Positions 11,995 through 23,973 of a DNA stretch of 64,000 nucleotides are shown here, piece after piece; position 1 is the first letter of the stretch, and every line of letters begins with the position of its first letter. The DNA is from Stenogyne calaminthoides. Lineage: Eukaryota > Streptophyta > Magnoliopsida > Lamiales > Lamiaceae. A program made the position numbers and the translations under genes. The DNA is taken from NCBI GenBank assembly GCA_037126765.1, contig JBBCBC010000017.1, positions 23,923,916-23,987,915 on the forward strand. Direction: 5' to 3'. The notes under the pieces were generated by a model. It saw only the letters and a list, made by a program, of their open reading frames with translations. It had not been told where the DNA came from and made no database searches.

Positions 11995-12798
11995 CGAATA
12001 ACTAATCTATAAAGAGAAAAAGAAAAAACCTAGAGCCATAAGTTCACAAGTCGAACCAGAGGCCGGGGCCCCAAAAACCTTGCTAAGGTAAAACCCTCCA
12101 TAGGTCAAAACCCTTAGTCAAGGGAAAAAGGAGACCCCTCTACAGAGCATTACCCCACAGCACGAAGGTAATCCCTACAAAAAATCAAACACGGAAATAC
12201 TCACGATTCATGTCACTATACAAAACATTAATAAGAAAATCCGGGCAAGTGCCAAACCAGTCCCTAGTAAACCCAAGCTTAGAAAGACGATCCGCTCCAG
12301 TGTTCCCCTCACGAAAAATGTGAGTAACCTTGATGTTAAGCACATGCCTGTAGTTCTCCACCTGACTCCAAAGGGCCTGCAGACGCCAAGGAACTGACGT
12401 GGGGCCTTCACGTAGCGAGGGAACAACTAACTCTGAATCAGTCTCAATCCACAAATTGAACCAACCGTGCTCCGCTGCCATCCGAATGGCGTGAAAGCAA
12501 GCAGCCAACTCCGACTCAAAGGGATAGCCCCAACCAGCCACACGAGAAAAGGCCACGACAAAAAAACCCCTGGAATTATGAAAAAGACCCCCAATGTGCA
12601 AAGCTCCAGGTGAACCCAAGGCACTACCATCAATGTTCACCTTATACCAACCGGGGCAGGCGGCCTCCACCTGAAACCGAGAGGGATACAGGTAGGACGA
12701 CAAGATCCCCGAAGATGGAGAAGGCGTAAAATAGCCAACTCCCGAGAATCATTCAAAATTTAGCCAACATGTAGCCAATGTGCAAAGCTCCAGGTGAC
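11995..12798 (-). mobile_element. 5'-truncated LINE insertion in the C LTR
   Basis: About 0.8 kb flanked by an 18-bp duplication differing at one base (AGATTCTGCATGCTTAGG at 11977-11994; AGATTCCGCATGCTTAGG at 12799-12816). The LTR sequence continues in register on both sides. Contents are the RNase H end of a plant LINE ORF2 plus its 3' UTR, on the minus strand. There is no clean terminal poly(A); the 3' side is only purine-rich (AAAGAGAAAAAGAAAAAA on the plus strand near 12010). A 21-bp stretch at 12592 is repeated at the 5' junction near 12773. Confidence 0.8.
12185..12703 (-). CDS. LINE ORF2 C-terminal RNase H fragment, 172 aa open
   Basis: Plant LINE-type RNase H (RVT_3-like). All four expected acidic positions are visible: VNIDGSALG (D), FESELAACFHAI (E), WIETDSELVV (D) and REGNTGADRLS (D). 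It follows PGWYKV, the typical lead-in to the first strand. The reading frame is open to the natural end (NREYFRV). The Met at 12703 is only the first Met of a truncated fragment, not a true start. RNase H would degrade template RNA in the hybrid, but without RT and endonuclease this piece is not autonomous. Confidence 0.8.
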   Translation of the reverse strand: MSSYLYPSRFQVEAACPGWYKVNIDGSALGSPGALHIGGLFHNSRGFFVVAFSRVAGWGYPFESELAACFHAIRMAAEHGWFNLWIETDSELVVPSLREGPTSVPWRLQALWSQVENYRHVLNIKVTHIFREGNTGADRLSKLGFTRDWFGTCPDFLINVLYSDMNREYFRV

Positions 12799-12973
12799 AG
12801 ATTCCGCATGCTTAGGATTTACGTGGATTACGTGTAAGCATGTTGCTCATTTGCTTGTTTAATTATTATGTTGAATTGATTTAGGATTAATTCATGTTAG
12901 TAATTAATTGATTAATTTAAATATGTATTTAAATTCATCTCGAATAGATCCGGGCACCCCTTATTTCCCAACA

Positions 12974-13797
12974 AAAAAAAAACTTCCAGTTTCAAATCCG
13001 CATCTACCCTATCTCCAAATATTTTTCAAACCAACTCAAACATCATCACCGCTCTTATCAACCAACTTAAACATCACCAACGCTCTGTTCAAAACAATTC
13101 AAACATCATCACCAACAGAAAACCTCCATCGCCTCCACCATCACCTAAACATAGTGAAAACAGAACAATGATAAAACATGGACACATTTGAAAAGCAACA
13201 AAATCCCCACTTATCAAGTAATTCTTCAATTGCAAGCACCAAAATCAGAAAGCACAAAAAAATAATGCTAAAAAATTTTAAAATTATAGACTGACACCAT
13301 CCTTCATCATCTTCTCCACTCGACACCAAACAAACCTCCGTCAAACTAGTTGCAGAAGACGAACAAATAAAAGAAAAAAATTAGAAATAATTATTTCCTA
13401 TTAAAAAAAATCACAAACCAATCCGCCGCAGACGGCGCCCACTTCTCGCCCCCGCCGCCCCCACCTCACTGGAAAACATAACAAAAACAGTCCCGATTAA
13501 CCTTTTCCCACCAACATCACCAGATCCGTCGCCCCAAAACACCACAAAAATCTAGATCTACAAAAGAATGCAAAAAAAAACTAAAACCAAAGGGTGTGAT
13601 GTCAGCAGCGGCGAACCTACCTCGTCGACACTGGAGTCGAGCGGATGCAAATCGCACTCACGGACGAACTCGTATATCCGCCAAATAATCCTAGATTCCA
13701 ACAAGGCTATAATTAATCCTAGATTCAAATAATCGCACTCACGGACTAGATTCAAATAATCCATGATTGTTCTAGATTCATGCTAGAATTATTTGAA
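12974..13797. other. Unassigned spacer between elements C and F
   Basis: Begins with a 9-A run and continues as C- and A-rich sequence with AACATCATCACC-type repeats, a GC-rich patch near 13420-13470, and a direct repeat AATCGCACTCACGGAC at about 13656 and 13732. Short open frames here have no recognisable domain. It may be genomic DNA that predates both elements. Confidence 0.4.
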
Positions 13798-15447
13798 TTT
13801 ATCTAGGATTAATTGCCCGAATCTATTCCTAGAATTAATATACAAATTTAATTCTTACAGTTATTACTAGCATGAATTAATCATATATTAATTCAAATAA
13901 TAATTCCAACAACAATCATGCACATAATATAATAACGTAAATCCCACGGATGCGGAATTTCTAGGAATTTACGCGGGTGTACCTTTTTGATGAATCAACG
14001 CAAAGAAGATGAGTACCCGTTCAACAAACAAACCCAAAGTCCTTCTCAAGTATTCCCACTTCCTTGTCCGATAATTCGGTGGGGGGATCCTCACGAACAA
14101 CTAACAAAAGGGAAAAAAATATATGTTGCACCACCTATGTGGATTTTTAATTTTTTCACCTATTTATAGATAAGGAGGGGGCAAAAATTTTAGGATTTAT
14201 TGCCCAATGAGAAATTTCCTTGTATCTTCTCCAAGATACAATCTTGAATATATCCAATATATTCTATTTCCCATAAATAAATCCCAACAAAATCTTCTCC
14301 TCTATATTTATGCGGATTTTCGAAAATTGCCAAGCAAGAAACAAGATTTTGGATTTCTTGAATTTATGTGATAATCTTGTATTCCAAGAATACATATTTT
14401 TTTCCATAAAATCTTTTCTCTCTCTTGCTACATGATTTTCGAAAATAATGGAAAAATAGCAACAATGATTTCTTTTATTTTAATCACCCTTTTTAGTTAT
14501 TGGACTTTATATTGAGCTACTTGAGGGGACTTTAGGAGAATTAAGATTGGATCTTCCAATGGAATCTGAATTATCAATATTGAGCCACAATATTATTCAA
14601 CCCATTAATATTAATTTATTCCACTATAAAATTAATATTGCACTATCCATCTTAACCCATATTACATTAATATGGCTCCCGATTATTATTTCCCGTGTTT
14701 TAGATTATCCAGTCCATTAATTAATTCAAGCCACTGAAGAAGCTTTATGTAAATTAATATTTTTTTCCTTGGAGTAAGGTCAGCTCAACATTATTATTTA
14801 TACCAGAAACAAATTCCACTTGCAAGATTTAGTATGATAAAACTTCTGAGCCCACCAAGGGGACAAATCACGCAAGACATACTTGCACACGATTCTCCGT
14901 ATTAAATCTTAGTAATCGTCATGTAACTAATAATATTACCCAAGATACAAAGTATTGAATCACATTAATTCTCTACCCAATATAAGTCAAAGAAATAATT
15001 ATTAATTTCACACGATCCTATTTAAGGGACGAAGATTAAGAAATAACGAATCACTGAGGTCTAATTCTTCTACATTCAGTACTGAAGAATTTATCCTCGA
15101 TGTAGGTCCTATTCAGCGCATGATAATGCACTAGTGCAATCTCTTGGTCAAGATAAGTCAATCTGAGCCTTACACTTCAATCTTTCACGATTGATTGTTC
15201 ACTTCCATCTAGGTTGTGAATTTGTACTTATTTATAAGGGACAGTTAATGTGACCTTCTGTGATCTGGTATCACCACATTAACTAAAATGTAACACGTAC
15301 TATTATTTAAACAGTTATGTAGTAAATATATATAACATTCATTCATATTTAAAGTAATAGTGATAAATAATTTATTTTCAGTAAATAAGATAGAAATTCA
15401 GTTTGGTTATACAAAGTAAAAGCATACTTTCACGTATAACCCAAACA
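13798..15447 (-). repeat. 3' LTR of element F
   Basis: Starts on the minus strand at 15447 with TGTTTGGGTTATACGTG, one to two bases different from the 5' LTR start (TGTTAGGGTTATACGTG at 22211). It contains the TATA block near 14160. The distal end near 13798-13820 differs from the 5' LTR end, so that boundary is approximate. Confidence 0.75.
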
Positions 15448-15564
15448 ATCTCCCACTTATACTCAAAGTCTGCTTTTAAGTATACTACAACATGTCTCAT
15501 GTTCTACGTGACATCTAATGTCACCTACATGAACCTAATAACTTTCTCCCACTTATACTCAAAG
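15448..15564 (-). other. Duplicated polypurine tract of element F
   Basis: CTTTGAGTATAAGTGGGAGA (minus-strand sense) at 15449-15468 abuts the LTR; a second copy lies at 15545-15564 at the end of RNase H. Element C has the same arrangement. Confidence 0.7.
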
Positions 15565-15599
15565 CAGATTGACTACGTTCTTGACAATCATTCCTTCCA

Positions 15600-17151
15600 T
15601 ATGTCTCTCGAATGTATTCTAAGGCAGACCCTTTTGTGAATGGATCTGCTAGGTTGCCTTCGGACGCGATCTTTGCCACCTCTATATCTCCTCTCTTAAC
15701 GATTTCCTTTCAATGTGTTTGCTGGCCTTGTGGGCTCTTGGTTCCCTTGAATTTGCAACTGCTCCGGCATTATCACAGTAAACCTTGATGGTGCTGAAAA
15801 AATTCGGAACTACGTCCTAGTCCACTAAGAAGTTCTTGAGTCAAACTGCTTCTTTCGCTGCTTCACAAGCAGCAAGATATTCGGCTTCCATGGTAGAATC
15901 TGCGATGCATTTCTGCTTAACGCTTCTCCATGTCATGGCTCCCCCTCCCATGCAAAACACACTACCCGAGGTAGATTTTTTGGAATCTAAGTCTGATTGG
16001 AAATCCGAGTCCGTGTAACCGACGGGGATTGGACTGTCTGATTGATAAACCAACATTTTATCCCGAGTTCTTTTAAGATACTTTAGAATGTTTTTAACTG
16101 TAGTCCAATGCTCTTCCCTGGGTTACTCTTATATCTCGCTTCCATGCCAACGACAAAACAGATATCTGGTCTCGTGCACAGCATTGCATACATAAGGTTT
16201 CCGACTGCCGAAGCATAAAGAATGCCTTTCATGTCATCTATATCCTTTTGTGTCTTGGGGCACATTTCCTTGGATAGATGGATTCCATGCCTGAAAGGTA
16301 CAAAACCTTTATTGGAATCCTGCATGCTGAATCGCTTCAAGACAGTATTTATGTATGAAGCTTGCGATAAGTCATTCATCATTTTCTTGCGATCTCGAGT
16401 GATCTTGATCCCAAGGATGTGACCGGCTTCTCCTAATCCTTCATATCAAACTATTTTGATAGCCATGCCCTTACGTCTGACAACACCTTTACATTGTTCC
16501 CGATGAGCAGAATGTCGTCCACGTATAGTATTAAGAATACCAAGGCAGTTCCAACAAACTTTCTGTACACATAACTCTCGAACTCATTTTGACCAAAATC
16601 GTAAGACTTTATAACCTGATCAAAACATTGGTTCCAAGCACGGGATACTTGCTTTAGTCCATAGATGGACTTCTTGAGCTTGCAAACTAGGTGTTCTTGG
16701 CCTTTCTCAACAAAGCCTTCGAGTTGTTGCATATAGATTTCTTCTTCAAGACTTCCGTTAAGGAAAGCTGTCTTGACATCCATTTACCAGATCTCAAAAT
16801 CAAGGTGTGCAATTATCGACAAGAGAATACAGATAGACTTAAGCATAGCTACAGGCGAAAAGGTTTTCTCATAATCGATCCCTTCTTTCTGAGTGTATCC
16901 TTTTGCCACAAGTCTAGCCTTGAAGGTCTCTACCTTGGTCCTGTTTTTCTCTTGTAAACCCACTTGCATCCAATGGGTTTTACCCCATTAAGTGGTTCGA
17001 CTAGCTCCCACACTTGATTATGATCCATATAACCCATCTCAGCTTCCATTGTTGTTTGCCAAGAATCTGCATCCTTGTCTTGGATAGCCTCGTTGTATGA
17101 CCAGGGGTCTGATTCATTATCACCAGGGACCAAGTCTGAGGACTCTCCCAT
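15600..17151 (-). pseudogene. Element F RT and RNase H, broken
   Basis: Frames in order: 17151-16930 (MEAEMGYMDHNQVWELVEP), 16969-16784 (ARLVAKGYTQKEGIDYEKTF), 16783-16451 with QMDVKTAFLNGSLEEEIYMQ at its start, KKSIYGLKQVSRAWNQCF and the intact YVDDILLIGN, then 16382-16083 (KRFSMQDSNKGFVPFRHGIH, MLCTRPDICFVVG), and RNase H 16056-15836 (TDSDFQSDLDSKKSTSG, STMEAEYLAACEA). Frameshifts separate the pieces near 16970, 16440 and 16070. RT catalytic residues remain; the polyprotein does not. Confidence 0.85.
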
Positions 17152-17159
17152 CCCTATTA

Positions 17160-18045
17160 ATTGCTCAGGCTGTCTAACAACCCTCCCACTACGATCAGAT
17201 CAGTTCGAAAATTCATTGCTGAGGTATTCGCCTCCACGATAAGATCGTAGAAACTTGATACTCTTTTCCCTATGATTCTCTGCTTGAGCCTTAAATTCTT
17301 TGAATTTATCAAAGGTCTCAAATTTATGCTTCATAAGGAAAATGTACCCATATCTTGAGTATACATCGATAAAAGTAACGAAATACTCATAACCTCCTCT
17401 TGCTTTGATTGACATTGGACCACATACGTCAGTGTGAATGATTTCTAATACTTCTTTGGCTCTATTCCCCTTGGCTCCAAATGCCCTCTTGGTAATTTTA
17501 CCCTCCAAATATGATTCGCAGGTTGGAAATGGTTCAACCCGGAGAGACTCCAATGAACCATCTTGAACCAACCTTTGGATCCTCTTTAGATTAATATGAC
17601 CTAGTCTTAGATGCCATAGAAGTGTTTCATTCACGTTTTCTGAATGTTTCCTTTTATTACTTGAAATAGTCGATGTGTTATAGGATGCATGTTGTGACTG
17701 GTGTGCACAGTTAATTGTATAGAGATTATTCGACAACGTTCCATGATAGATAAAATTATTATTTAGAGCAATGGTAACAACTTTATTAAAAGTAACCGAA
17801 TATCCATCATAAAAGAGTTTAGAAACTGAAATTAAATTCTTTCTAAAACTAGGAACGTAAAGAACATCTCTTAAAATTAAAACTCCACCTTCTAAAGATA
17901 GTTGCACTTCTCCCACTGCTTCAGCTGCCACTCTCGTAGCATCGCCCAGTGTGATGAGGATCTCACTCCCACTAAGTTGTCGGGTCCTCTTGAACCCCTA
18001 TAAAGTGAAACAAACATAATCAGTGACTCTCGTATCCACTACCCA
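17160..18045 (-). pseudogene. Element F protease-integrase region, catalytic losses and deletion
   Basis: A protease-like stretch (SWVVDTRVTDYVC near 18040) has DTR where copia proteases have DSG. It is followed by the pre-integrase zinc-finger region with LWHLRLGHINLKRIQRL, where the expected Cys-x-x-Cys reads CESYLEGK. The integrase core has HTDVCGPMS, but the second catalytic Asp is Tyr (LRSYRGGEY). The frame 17931-17200 then stops and RT-side linker sequence starts directly, so the third catalytic residue and the C-terminal domain are deleted. Confidence 0.8.
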
Positions 18046-18109
18046 CGAATGGGAGGCATATGCCACTAAACAAATTTCAACAACTAGTGCATGAGTATTA
18101 CCTTTCTTT

Positions 18110-18934
18110 CCCGCCCGTTTGGGCTTGGAACAGGCCGACCTCCAATGTCCTCTCTCACCACAGTTAAAACATTTCCCCTTAGCTTACTTCTTGACTCCTC
18201 CCCTTTCCTTCACCTTCTCTTTGCCCTTGGCAACGCTTGAGTTCATTTGGCTTTGGCCTTTTGTCTTCTTCTTGTTCTTACCACCCTTGGCCTAGAAGAA
18301 GAAGAAGGACCATTTGCCACCAAGGCCTGATTTGTTTCCCCAATATCGCCTCTGCCGATACTAAAGCTTGTAGCAAATCAGGCAACATGAACTTCTGATT
18401 GTTCATTTGGTAATTCAGCCTGAACTGCTCAAAACTTTTCGCTAGAGAATGGAGTATAAAATTGATCTGGGTCTCGATATCATATTTGGCACCAAGAACC
18501 TCAAGCTTGTTTGGTGAGCCATCATCTAGAGAACGTGCTCCCTTACGGGCGTTCCCTCCACCATCTTCATTGAGAGTGTCTCTCATGGTGATCTGACGAG
18601 CCACACGATTCGGATTTTGGAACATCGCTTTAAGACTTTTTTTGATGTCTGCAGCAGTTTCAAAGGTTTGATGTTGGTGCTGCAACACATCTGACATAGA
18701 AGCCAACATGGTACACTTAGCCATCTCATTTGAACGCTCCCAGTCAACATAATCTTTCTTATCCGTTTTACTGGACTCATCAGTTGGCTTTTCGGGTTTA
18801 GGGACGGTAAGAACCCAATTATGATGTTGTGCAGTTAGGAAAATAGTAAATTTTCGATTCCAATCAATAAAGTTTTCACCAGTAAGCAAATTGTCTTTAA
18901 GTATATTAAACAGTGAATTAAAAGGTTGCGACAT
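18110..18934 (-). pseudogene. Element F gag (capsid and zinc knuckle)
   Basis: Start chosen at the Met at 18934 (MSQPFNSLFNILKDNLLTGE); the open frame extends upstream to 19045 without gag features. It shows ENFIDWNRKFTIFL, typical of copia gag, and continues to 18278. After a frameshift, a CCHC zinc knuckle CFNCGERGHWRSAC is readable near 18130-18172. Gag would form the virus-like particle and bind element RNA. The break at about 18280 separates capsid from nucleocapsid. Confidence 0.8.
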
Positions 18935-19679
18935 GTTGAGACTGAAAATAAACATACATCTTGTGTCAATATCCAGATCAACACAAAAAAAATCACATAA
19001 TTCGATCGCATGAATCATATTAAAATCTAAAAAATATATGAACATGTATCAGCCAACATCTCAAAACAGTTTAAATAAGCCACGTGGGGTGGGTCATTAT
19101 TTAAATACAATTAAGCAGGTTACAAACAAAGACAGTTACAAACCTTTAATTTTTAAATTAATAATTGACTCCCACTTGACCAATATAAAATTGAAAGGGA
19201 TTTCAGGAAAGTATATGCATATCAATTTTATGCCTAAGTAATAATCATGATTAAATACAAAATTATTATTTCGTTTTGAATGAGCCTCGTGGGGAGGGTC
19301 ATCGTCGCCACTAATAATAATCCGCAATCATCATTTAGGAATTCATTCATGTGAAAGTTGTCTTTTGGCCGTTCCGTGGGGGAAATTTCTCCAAAAGAAT
19401 TCACAAATACATAAATCATGGAGGTCAATTATTTTTAAAATACTTAGTAATTTTAGAAAGTGAGATTTTTCCAAATAATTTCTCATGCATCACATATTCA
19501 AACAAATTAAATAAGCATGAAAATAAAGCAATCATCAAAATAAAAAATAAAACATATTGACCACATATATCCAATTGTCATGGTTAAATTTTTCATGTCT
19601 TGATCTTGAGAAATCTTCTTCGTTGCCTTCATCGTTCGTCTCGAAAAGCTCCTACTCGACCATAATAAATTCTTTAAAA

Positions 19680-20170
19680 TGTCCTCCGTCAAGGTTCGAG
19701 ATGACGTCCGGCAATGGGTAGCTCACGGCCCGAAACGTGTGTCCGCGTGTGCCCAAGTGCACGCCCGCGTTCGGACCGGCCATCCCAATCGCCCGTCGCC
19801 CGACAGCTTTGGCCTGCGTACGCGTCACATGGGTGGATTCACATGCGCCCGTGCGCGCGCCTGCCCGATGTCACGCCCGCCATCACACGCATCCGTGCGC
19901 GCAGCAGCGTGCGCCTCCAGCCATCCGCCTCCGCGCACGCCGGTATCCACTCGCGCCTAAGCGCATCCTCGTGCAGGTCCGCGTCCCCTCGACGCCAAGC
20001 CTCGCCCAGCGTGTGGCCACACCCTGGCCCATGCCAGCGTGCGTCGTGCGAGTCCAGCCCTGCCCCATGCACAACCACCTAGCATGGTGTGCGGTCGCTA
20101 GGTCTTTGGCCTAGCCCACGTGCGTGCTTTGGCTCGCATACGTCTGGGCACTTGGTCGTCCGTCTTTAAT
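19680..20170. other. GC- and CpG-rich block in the leader of element F
   Basis: About 490 bp of strongly GC-rich sequence with many CGCG, GCGTGCG and CCCG tracts inside an otherwise AT-rich element, between PBS (20487) and gag (18934). Overlapping open frames on both strands reflect lack of TA-rich stops and show no domain. It could be a structured leader, a captured fragment, or old leader sequence of this lineage. Confidence 0.6.
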
Positions 20171-20486
20171 TCTTCGTCTCCGTCTTCGTTTTCGATCCGG
20201 TTATAATTTATTTACAAAAAATAATTAAACCTAGATTTAGACTAGTCTATTACATTGATCAAATTAAACACATCCTAATCTACTCGTGGATTTTCTCATG
20301 AGGCAAATTGAATTCGAACGAATCGAATTAAAAACCACAATTATATGCATTCATAATTAAACATTCATCAAATACCATGACAATTGGATACCTGCACAAA
20401 AGATCTAGCAATTCTACTATCCAATTTCAAATTTAATGAAATAAACAAATTAAGTTACAATTAAAAAATCAGAGCCCGAAACCGAG

Positions 20487-20498
20487 GCTCTGATACCA
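20487..20498 (-). other. Primer-binding site of element F
   Basis: TGGTATCAGAGC on the minus strand, two bases after the 5' LTR end CCCCAACA. It is complementary to the 3' end of plant initiator-Met tRNA and fixes the element's orientation. Confidence 0.9.
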
Positions 20499-20500
20499 GT

Positions 20501-22211
20501 TGTTGGGGAATTAATTGCCCAGATCTATTTAGAATTATATTTAAATACAAATTTAATTATTATAATTATTACTAGCATGAATTAATCCTATATTAATTCA
20601 AATAATAATTTCAACAACAATCATGCACATAATATAATCACGTAAATCCTAAGCATGCAGAATTTCAAGGAATTTACGCAGGCGTACCTTTTTTACGAAT
20701 CAACGCGGAGAAGATAAGTACCCTTTCAACGAACAAACCCAAAGTCCTTCTCAAGTATTCCCACGTCCTTGTCCAATAATCCGGTGGGAGGATGCTCACG
20801 AACAATTAACAAAAGGGAAAAAGAAAAATATGTTGCACCACCTTTGTGAATTTTTAATTTTTCCTATTCATGGAACTGTGTTGGGGATGAAAAATTCATC
20901 CCCTATTTATAGATATGGAGGGGGCGAAAATTTTAGGATTTATTGCCCAATGGAAAATTTTCTTATATCTTCTCCAAGATACAATCTTGAATATATCCAA
21001 TATATTCTATTTCCCATAAATAAATCCCAACAAAATCTTCTCCTCTATATTTATGGGGATTTCGAAAATTGCCAAGCAAGAAACAAGATTTGGGATTTCT
21101 TGAATTTATGGGATAATCTTGTATTCCAAGAATACAAGATCTTTTTCCATAAAATTTTTTCAAGAAAATCAATAAAATATTTTCTCTCTCTCGCTACATG
21201 ATTTTAGAAAATAATGGAAAAATAGCAACAATGATTTCTTTTATTTTAATCATCATTTTCAGTTATTGGACTTTATATTGGGCTACTTGAGGGGCCTTTA
21301 GGAGAATTAAGATTGTATCTTCCAATGGACTCTGAATTATCAATATTGACCCACATATTATTCAGCCCATTAATATTAATTTATTCCACTATAAAATTAA
21401 TATTGCACTATCCATCTTAACTCATATTACTGTAATATGGCTCCCAGTTATTATTTTCTGCGTTTAAGATTATCCAGTCCATTAATTAATTCAAGCCACT
21501 GAAGAAGCTTTATATTAATTAATATTTTTTTCCTTGGAGTAAGGTCAGCTCAATATTATTATCCATACCGGAAATAAATTCCACTTGCAAGATTTAGTAT
21601 GATAAAACTTCTGAGCCCACCAAGGGGACAAATCACGCAAGACGTACTTGCACACGATTCTCCGTATTAAATCTTAGCAATCTCATGTGACTAATAATAT
21701 TGCCCAAGATATAAAATATTGAATCACATTGATTCTCTACCCAACATAAATCAAATCAATGATTATTAATTTCACACGATCCTATTTAAGGGACGGAGAT
21801 TAAGAAATAACTAACCACTGAGGTCTAATTCTTCTACATTCAATACTGAAGAATTTATCCTCGTTGTAGGTCATATTCAGGGCATCATAATGCACTAGTG
21901 CAATCTCTTGGTCAAGACAAGTCAATCTGAGCCTTACACTTCAACCTTTCACGGTTGATTGTTCATTTTCATCTAGGTTGTGAATTTGTACTTATTTACA
22001 AGGGACTGTTAATGTGATCTTCTGTGATCTAGTATCATCACATTAACTACAATGTAATACGTACTATTATTTGAACAATTATGCAGTAAATATATATAAT
22101 ATTCATTCATATTTAAAACAACAGTGATAAATAATTTATTTTCAATAAATAAGATAGAAATTCAGTTTGGTTATACAAAGTAAAAGCATACTTTCACGTA
22201 TAACCCTAACA
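20501..22211 (-). repeat. 5' LTR of element F (1,711 bp)
   Basis: Minus strand from TGTTAGGGTTATACGTG (22211) to AATTCCCCAACA (20501). A TATA box CTATAAATAGGGG (minus sense) lies near 20902-20914. It is similar along its length to 13798-15447 and to the C LTR. Right flank is LINE sequence. Confidence 0.85.
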
Positions 22212-22524
22212 CGCCTAAGCATCCAAGTCGGGAGCTAGTGGAGATTTGGCAAGCATGTCCGCTATAGAATTTCCCTCTCGGTAAATATAAGACACCTTTA
22301 AGGACACCTCTCTACGATTAGTCTCGTATTTCGCCAAACATGCTTCGATTCTCCATCGCGAACTCTTACCGCTGCTGGTCAGGACTTTCACAGCCAGCTC
22401 ATAATCCATCTCGACCCATAGGTTGGTTCAACCAGAGCATGAGCAAAAACAACCGCATACATTCCAGCCAAAATTTTAGCGTCAATTGCAAGACCCGTCC
22501 CAGCTTAATAGAAAAAACAACAAA
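22212..22524 (-). pseudogene. LINE ORF2 RNase H C-terminal fragment, left of element E
   Basis: Minus strand gives MDYELAVKVL and YIYREGNSIADMLAK, the last two catalytic regions of a plant LINE RNase H, ending LAPDLDA-stop at 22215. In another frame DAKILAGMYAVVFAHAL is readable near 22450, so there is a frameshift. It is continuous across element E with 36592-36909, once E and one copy of its ACAAA duplication are removed. Confidence 0.8.
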
Positions 22525-23942
22525 TGTAACAACCCGAATCCATTTAGGACTTATTTGTTTATTTTTCCTAATATGTTTAAATGTTATACTTATTTTTAAT
22601 AATATGTGTATAAGTTTCTAAAATTTTCAGGTGACAGACGAGCCTTTCGAGCCGAAAAACCCTACTTGCACTTTTCGAGTTTTTATCCGTAAAACAGGCC
22701 CGTTGATAATGTTAAAATTTAAAGAATTCAAAATGAGAAAGGAGAACTTCAAATAGAATACTAAAAATCATGCGAGTTTAACGGTACGTTTAAAATAATT
22801 TTCGGAATCAAAAACCGAACCGAAAAATATCGAAAAATACGCCGTCGAAGCCGAAATCGCGTCTAGAACCGGGACTACCATAATGGCAGCCCCAAAATCT
22901 GACCAAGTGACCGCCCCCCCTTGCTTGAGTAAAGAGATGGAATTTGGCCATGTAAGGTCTTGTACTAGCCCCTATGATTCCCATCTCATTAAAGCCTCAT
23001 CATCATTACCTCTTTAAACCTTGCCAACTCTCCTTTCCCTCTCCCCCCTTATATTTTCGACCTCCACCGCCACCATCAGCAATCTTGGAGCCAAGAGTTG
23101 TTAAGAGTTGGGTTCTTTATCACCTTAAGTCCCAAAGCCATCCATACCAAGAAGAAAACTACAAGGGTAAGTCTAAATTACCTCTTTTCTTAGTTTCATG
23201 ATCACCCCTTGTCTTGAGCATGAAACCCATAGAAATGGCATGCTAAGAGCCCCCTCTAATCTTTTTTAAACTGTTAGAATCATGTATAAAGGTTGTGTAG
23301 GTGATTTCTTATGTGTTTGAGCGTGTTTATTTCGTTTTTGTGAAAGTTCGATAAAACTGAAAAAGGTTCGTATATGCTTCTGCCCCTTTTTGAGATCTTT
23401 TCGTTTGAAGCCTTTTGATGTTTTAAAATCGTGGAAAAAAATTCCTTAATGTAGTATTTGAAGTATAGAACAACCTACTAAAAATTGGTGTTCATCTGAT
23501 CTGTCTCCAAGGAGAATAAATTCGTGGAAATTTGTGTATCTGAGACTACGTGAAACTGGCAGCAGTGACTTTTTCGTATTGTTTTACTTATTTACAAAGA
23601 TGATAAAATTTAAGGAAAATTTGGGGATATTCCACTTGATGTATTTTAAATCATATACACAAATCATAGTATTTTGTTTATAGAATCATGAGATATGCCT
23701 ATTTGAAATTTATGTGACAAATGATTGACGAAGGTTGAAACTGTGAGTTCAACAATTTATTTATCCTTGTTTCCTTAGCATAAAAATCATAGGTGTTGGT
23801 CCCGAAAAACCCGATTTAAAACTCGTAAAATCTCAATGGGAGGTGACTTAAATTTTTTTTCTTTTTCGAATGTGTTATGCAGATTTGCTAAAGTATGTAT
23901 GACAGTTAATATGAAAGCAAATAAGAACACACGTATTTTTAT

Positions 23943-23973
23943 AGTGGTTCGAACAACTCGTCCTACATCCACT
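23943..23973 (-). other. Leader RNA hairpin motif in the solo LTR
   Basis: Minus-strand sense: outer AGTGG/CCACT, linker ATGTA, inner GGAC/GTTC with one G-U pair. Same arrangement as in five other LTRs of the window. Confidence 0.6.

Larger units (their letters stand above)
10425..12973 (+). repeat. 3' LTR of element C, interrupted by a LINE
   Basis: Starts TGTTGGGGTTACTG after the polypurine tract and ends TATTTCCCAACA at 12973. Without the LINE insertion and its TSD copy it is about 1.73 kb, matching the 1.71-kb 5' LTR of element F, to which its whole length is similar. A TATA box (CCTATAAATAGGGG) lies at 11738-11751. Its flank before 8869 is not in the window, so no TSD for C can be given. 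Confidence 0.85.
13798..22211 (-). mobile_element. Element F: Tork-like Ty1-copia retrotransposon, internally deleted
   Basis: Complete outline on the minus strand: 5' LTR (20501-22211), PBS, a 1.5-kb leader, gag, protease, partial integrase, RT, RNase H, polypurine tract and 3' LTR (13798-15447). Two LTRs plus PBS and PPT define the element. It cannot be autonomous: about 200 codons of integrase C-terminus are missing between 17200 and 17151 and catalytic residues are altered. The outer boundary of the 3' LTR has diverged and I could not find a TSD. Confidence 0.85.

Noticed and set aside
12908..13171. 87-codon frame across the end of the C LTR
   Set aside because: Crosses the LTR boundary and an A run; low-complexity residues only.
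19679..20114. Overlapping plus-strand frames of 93-125 codons
   Set aside because: They come from GC-rich composition with few stops and are antisense to the element; no domain.
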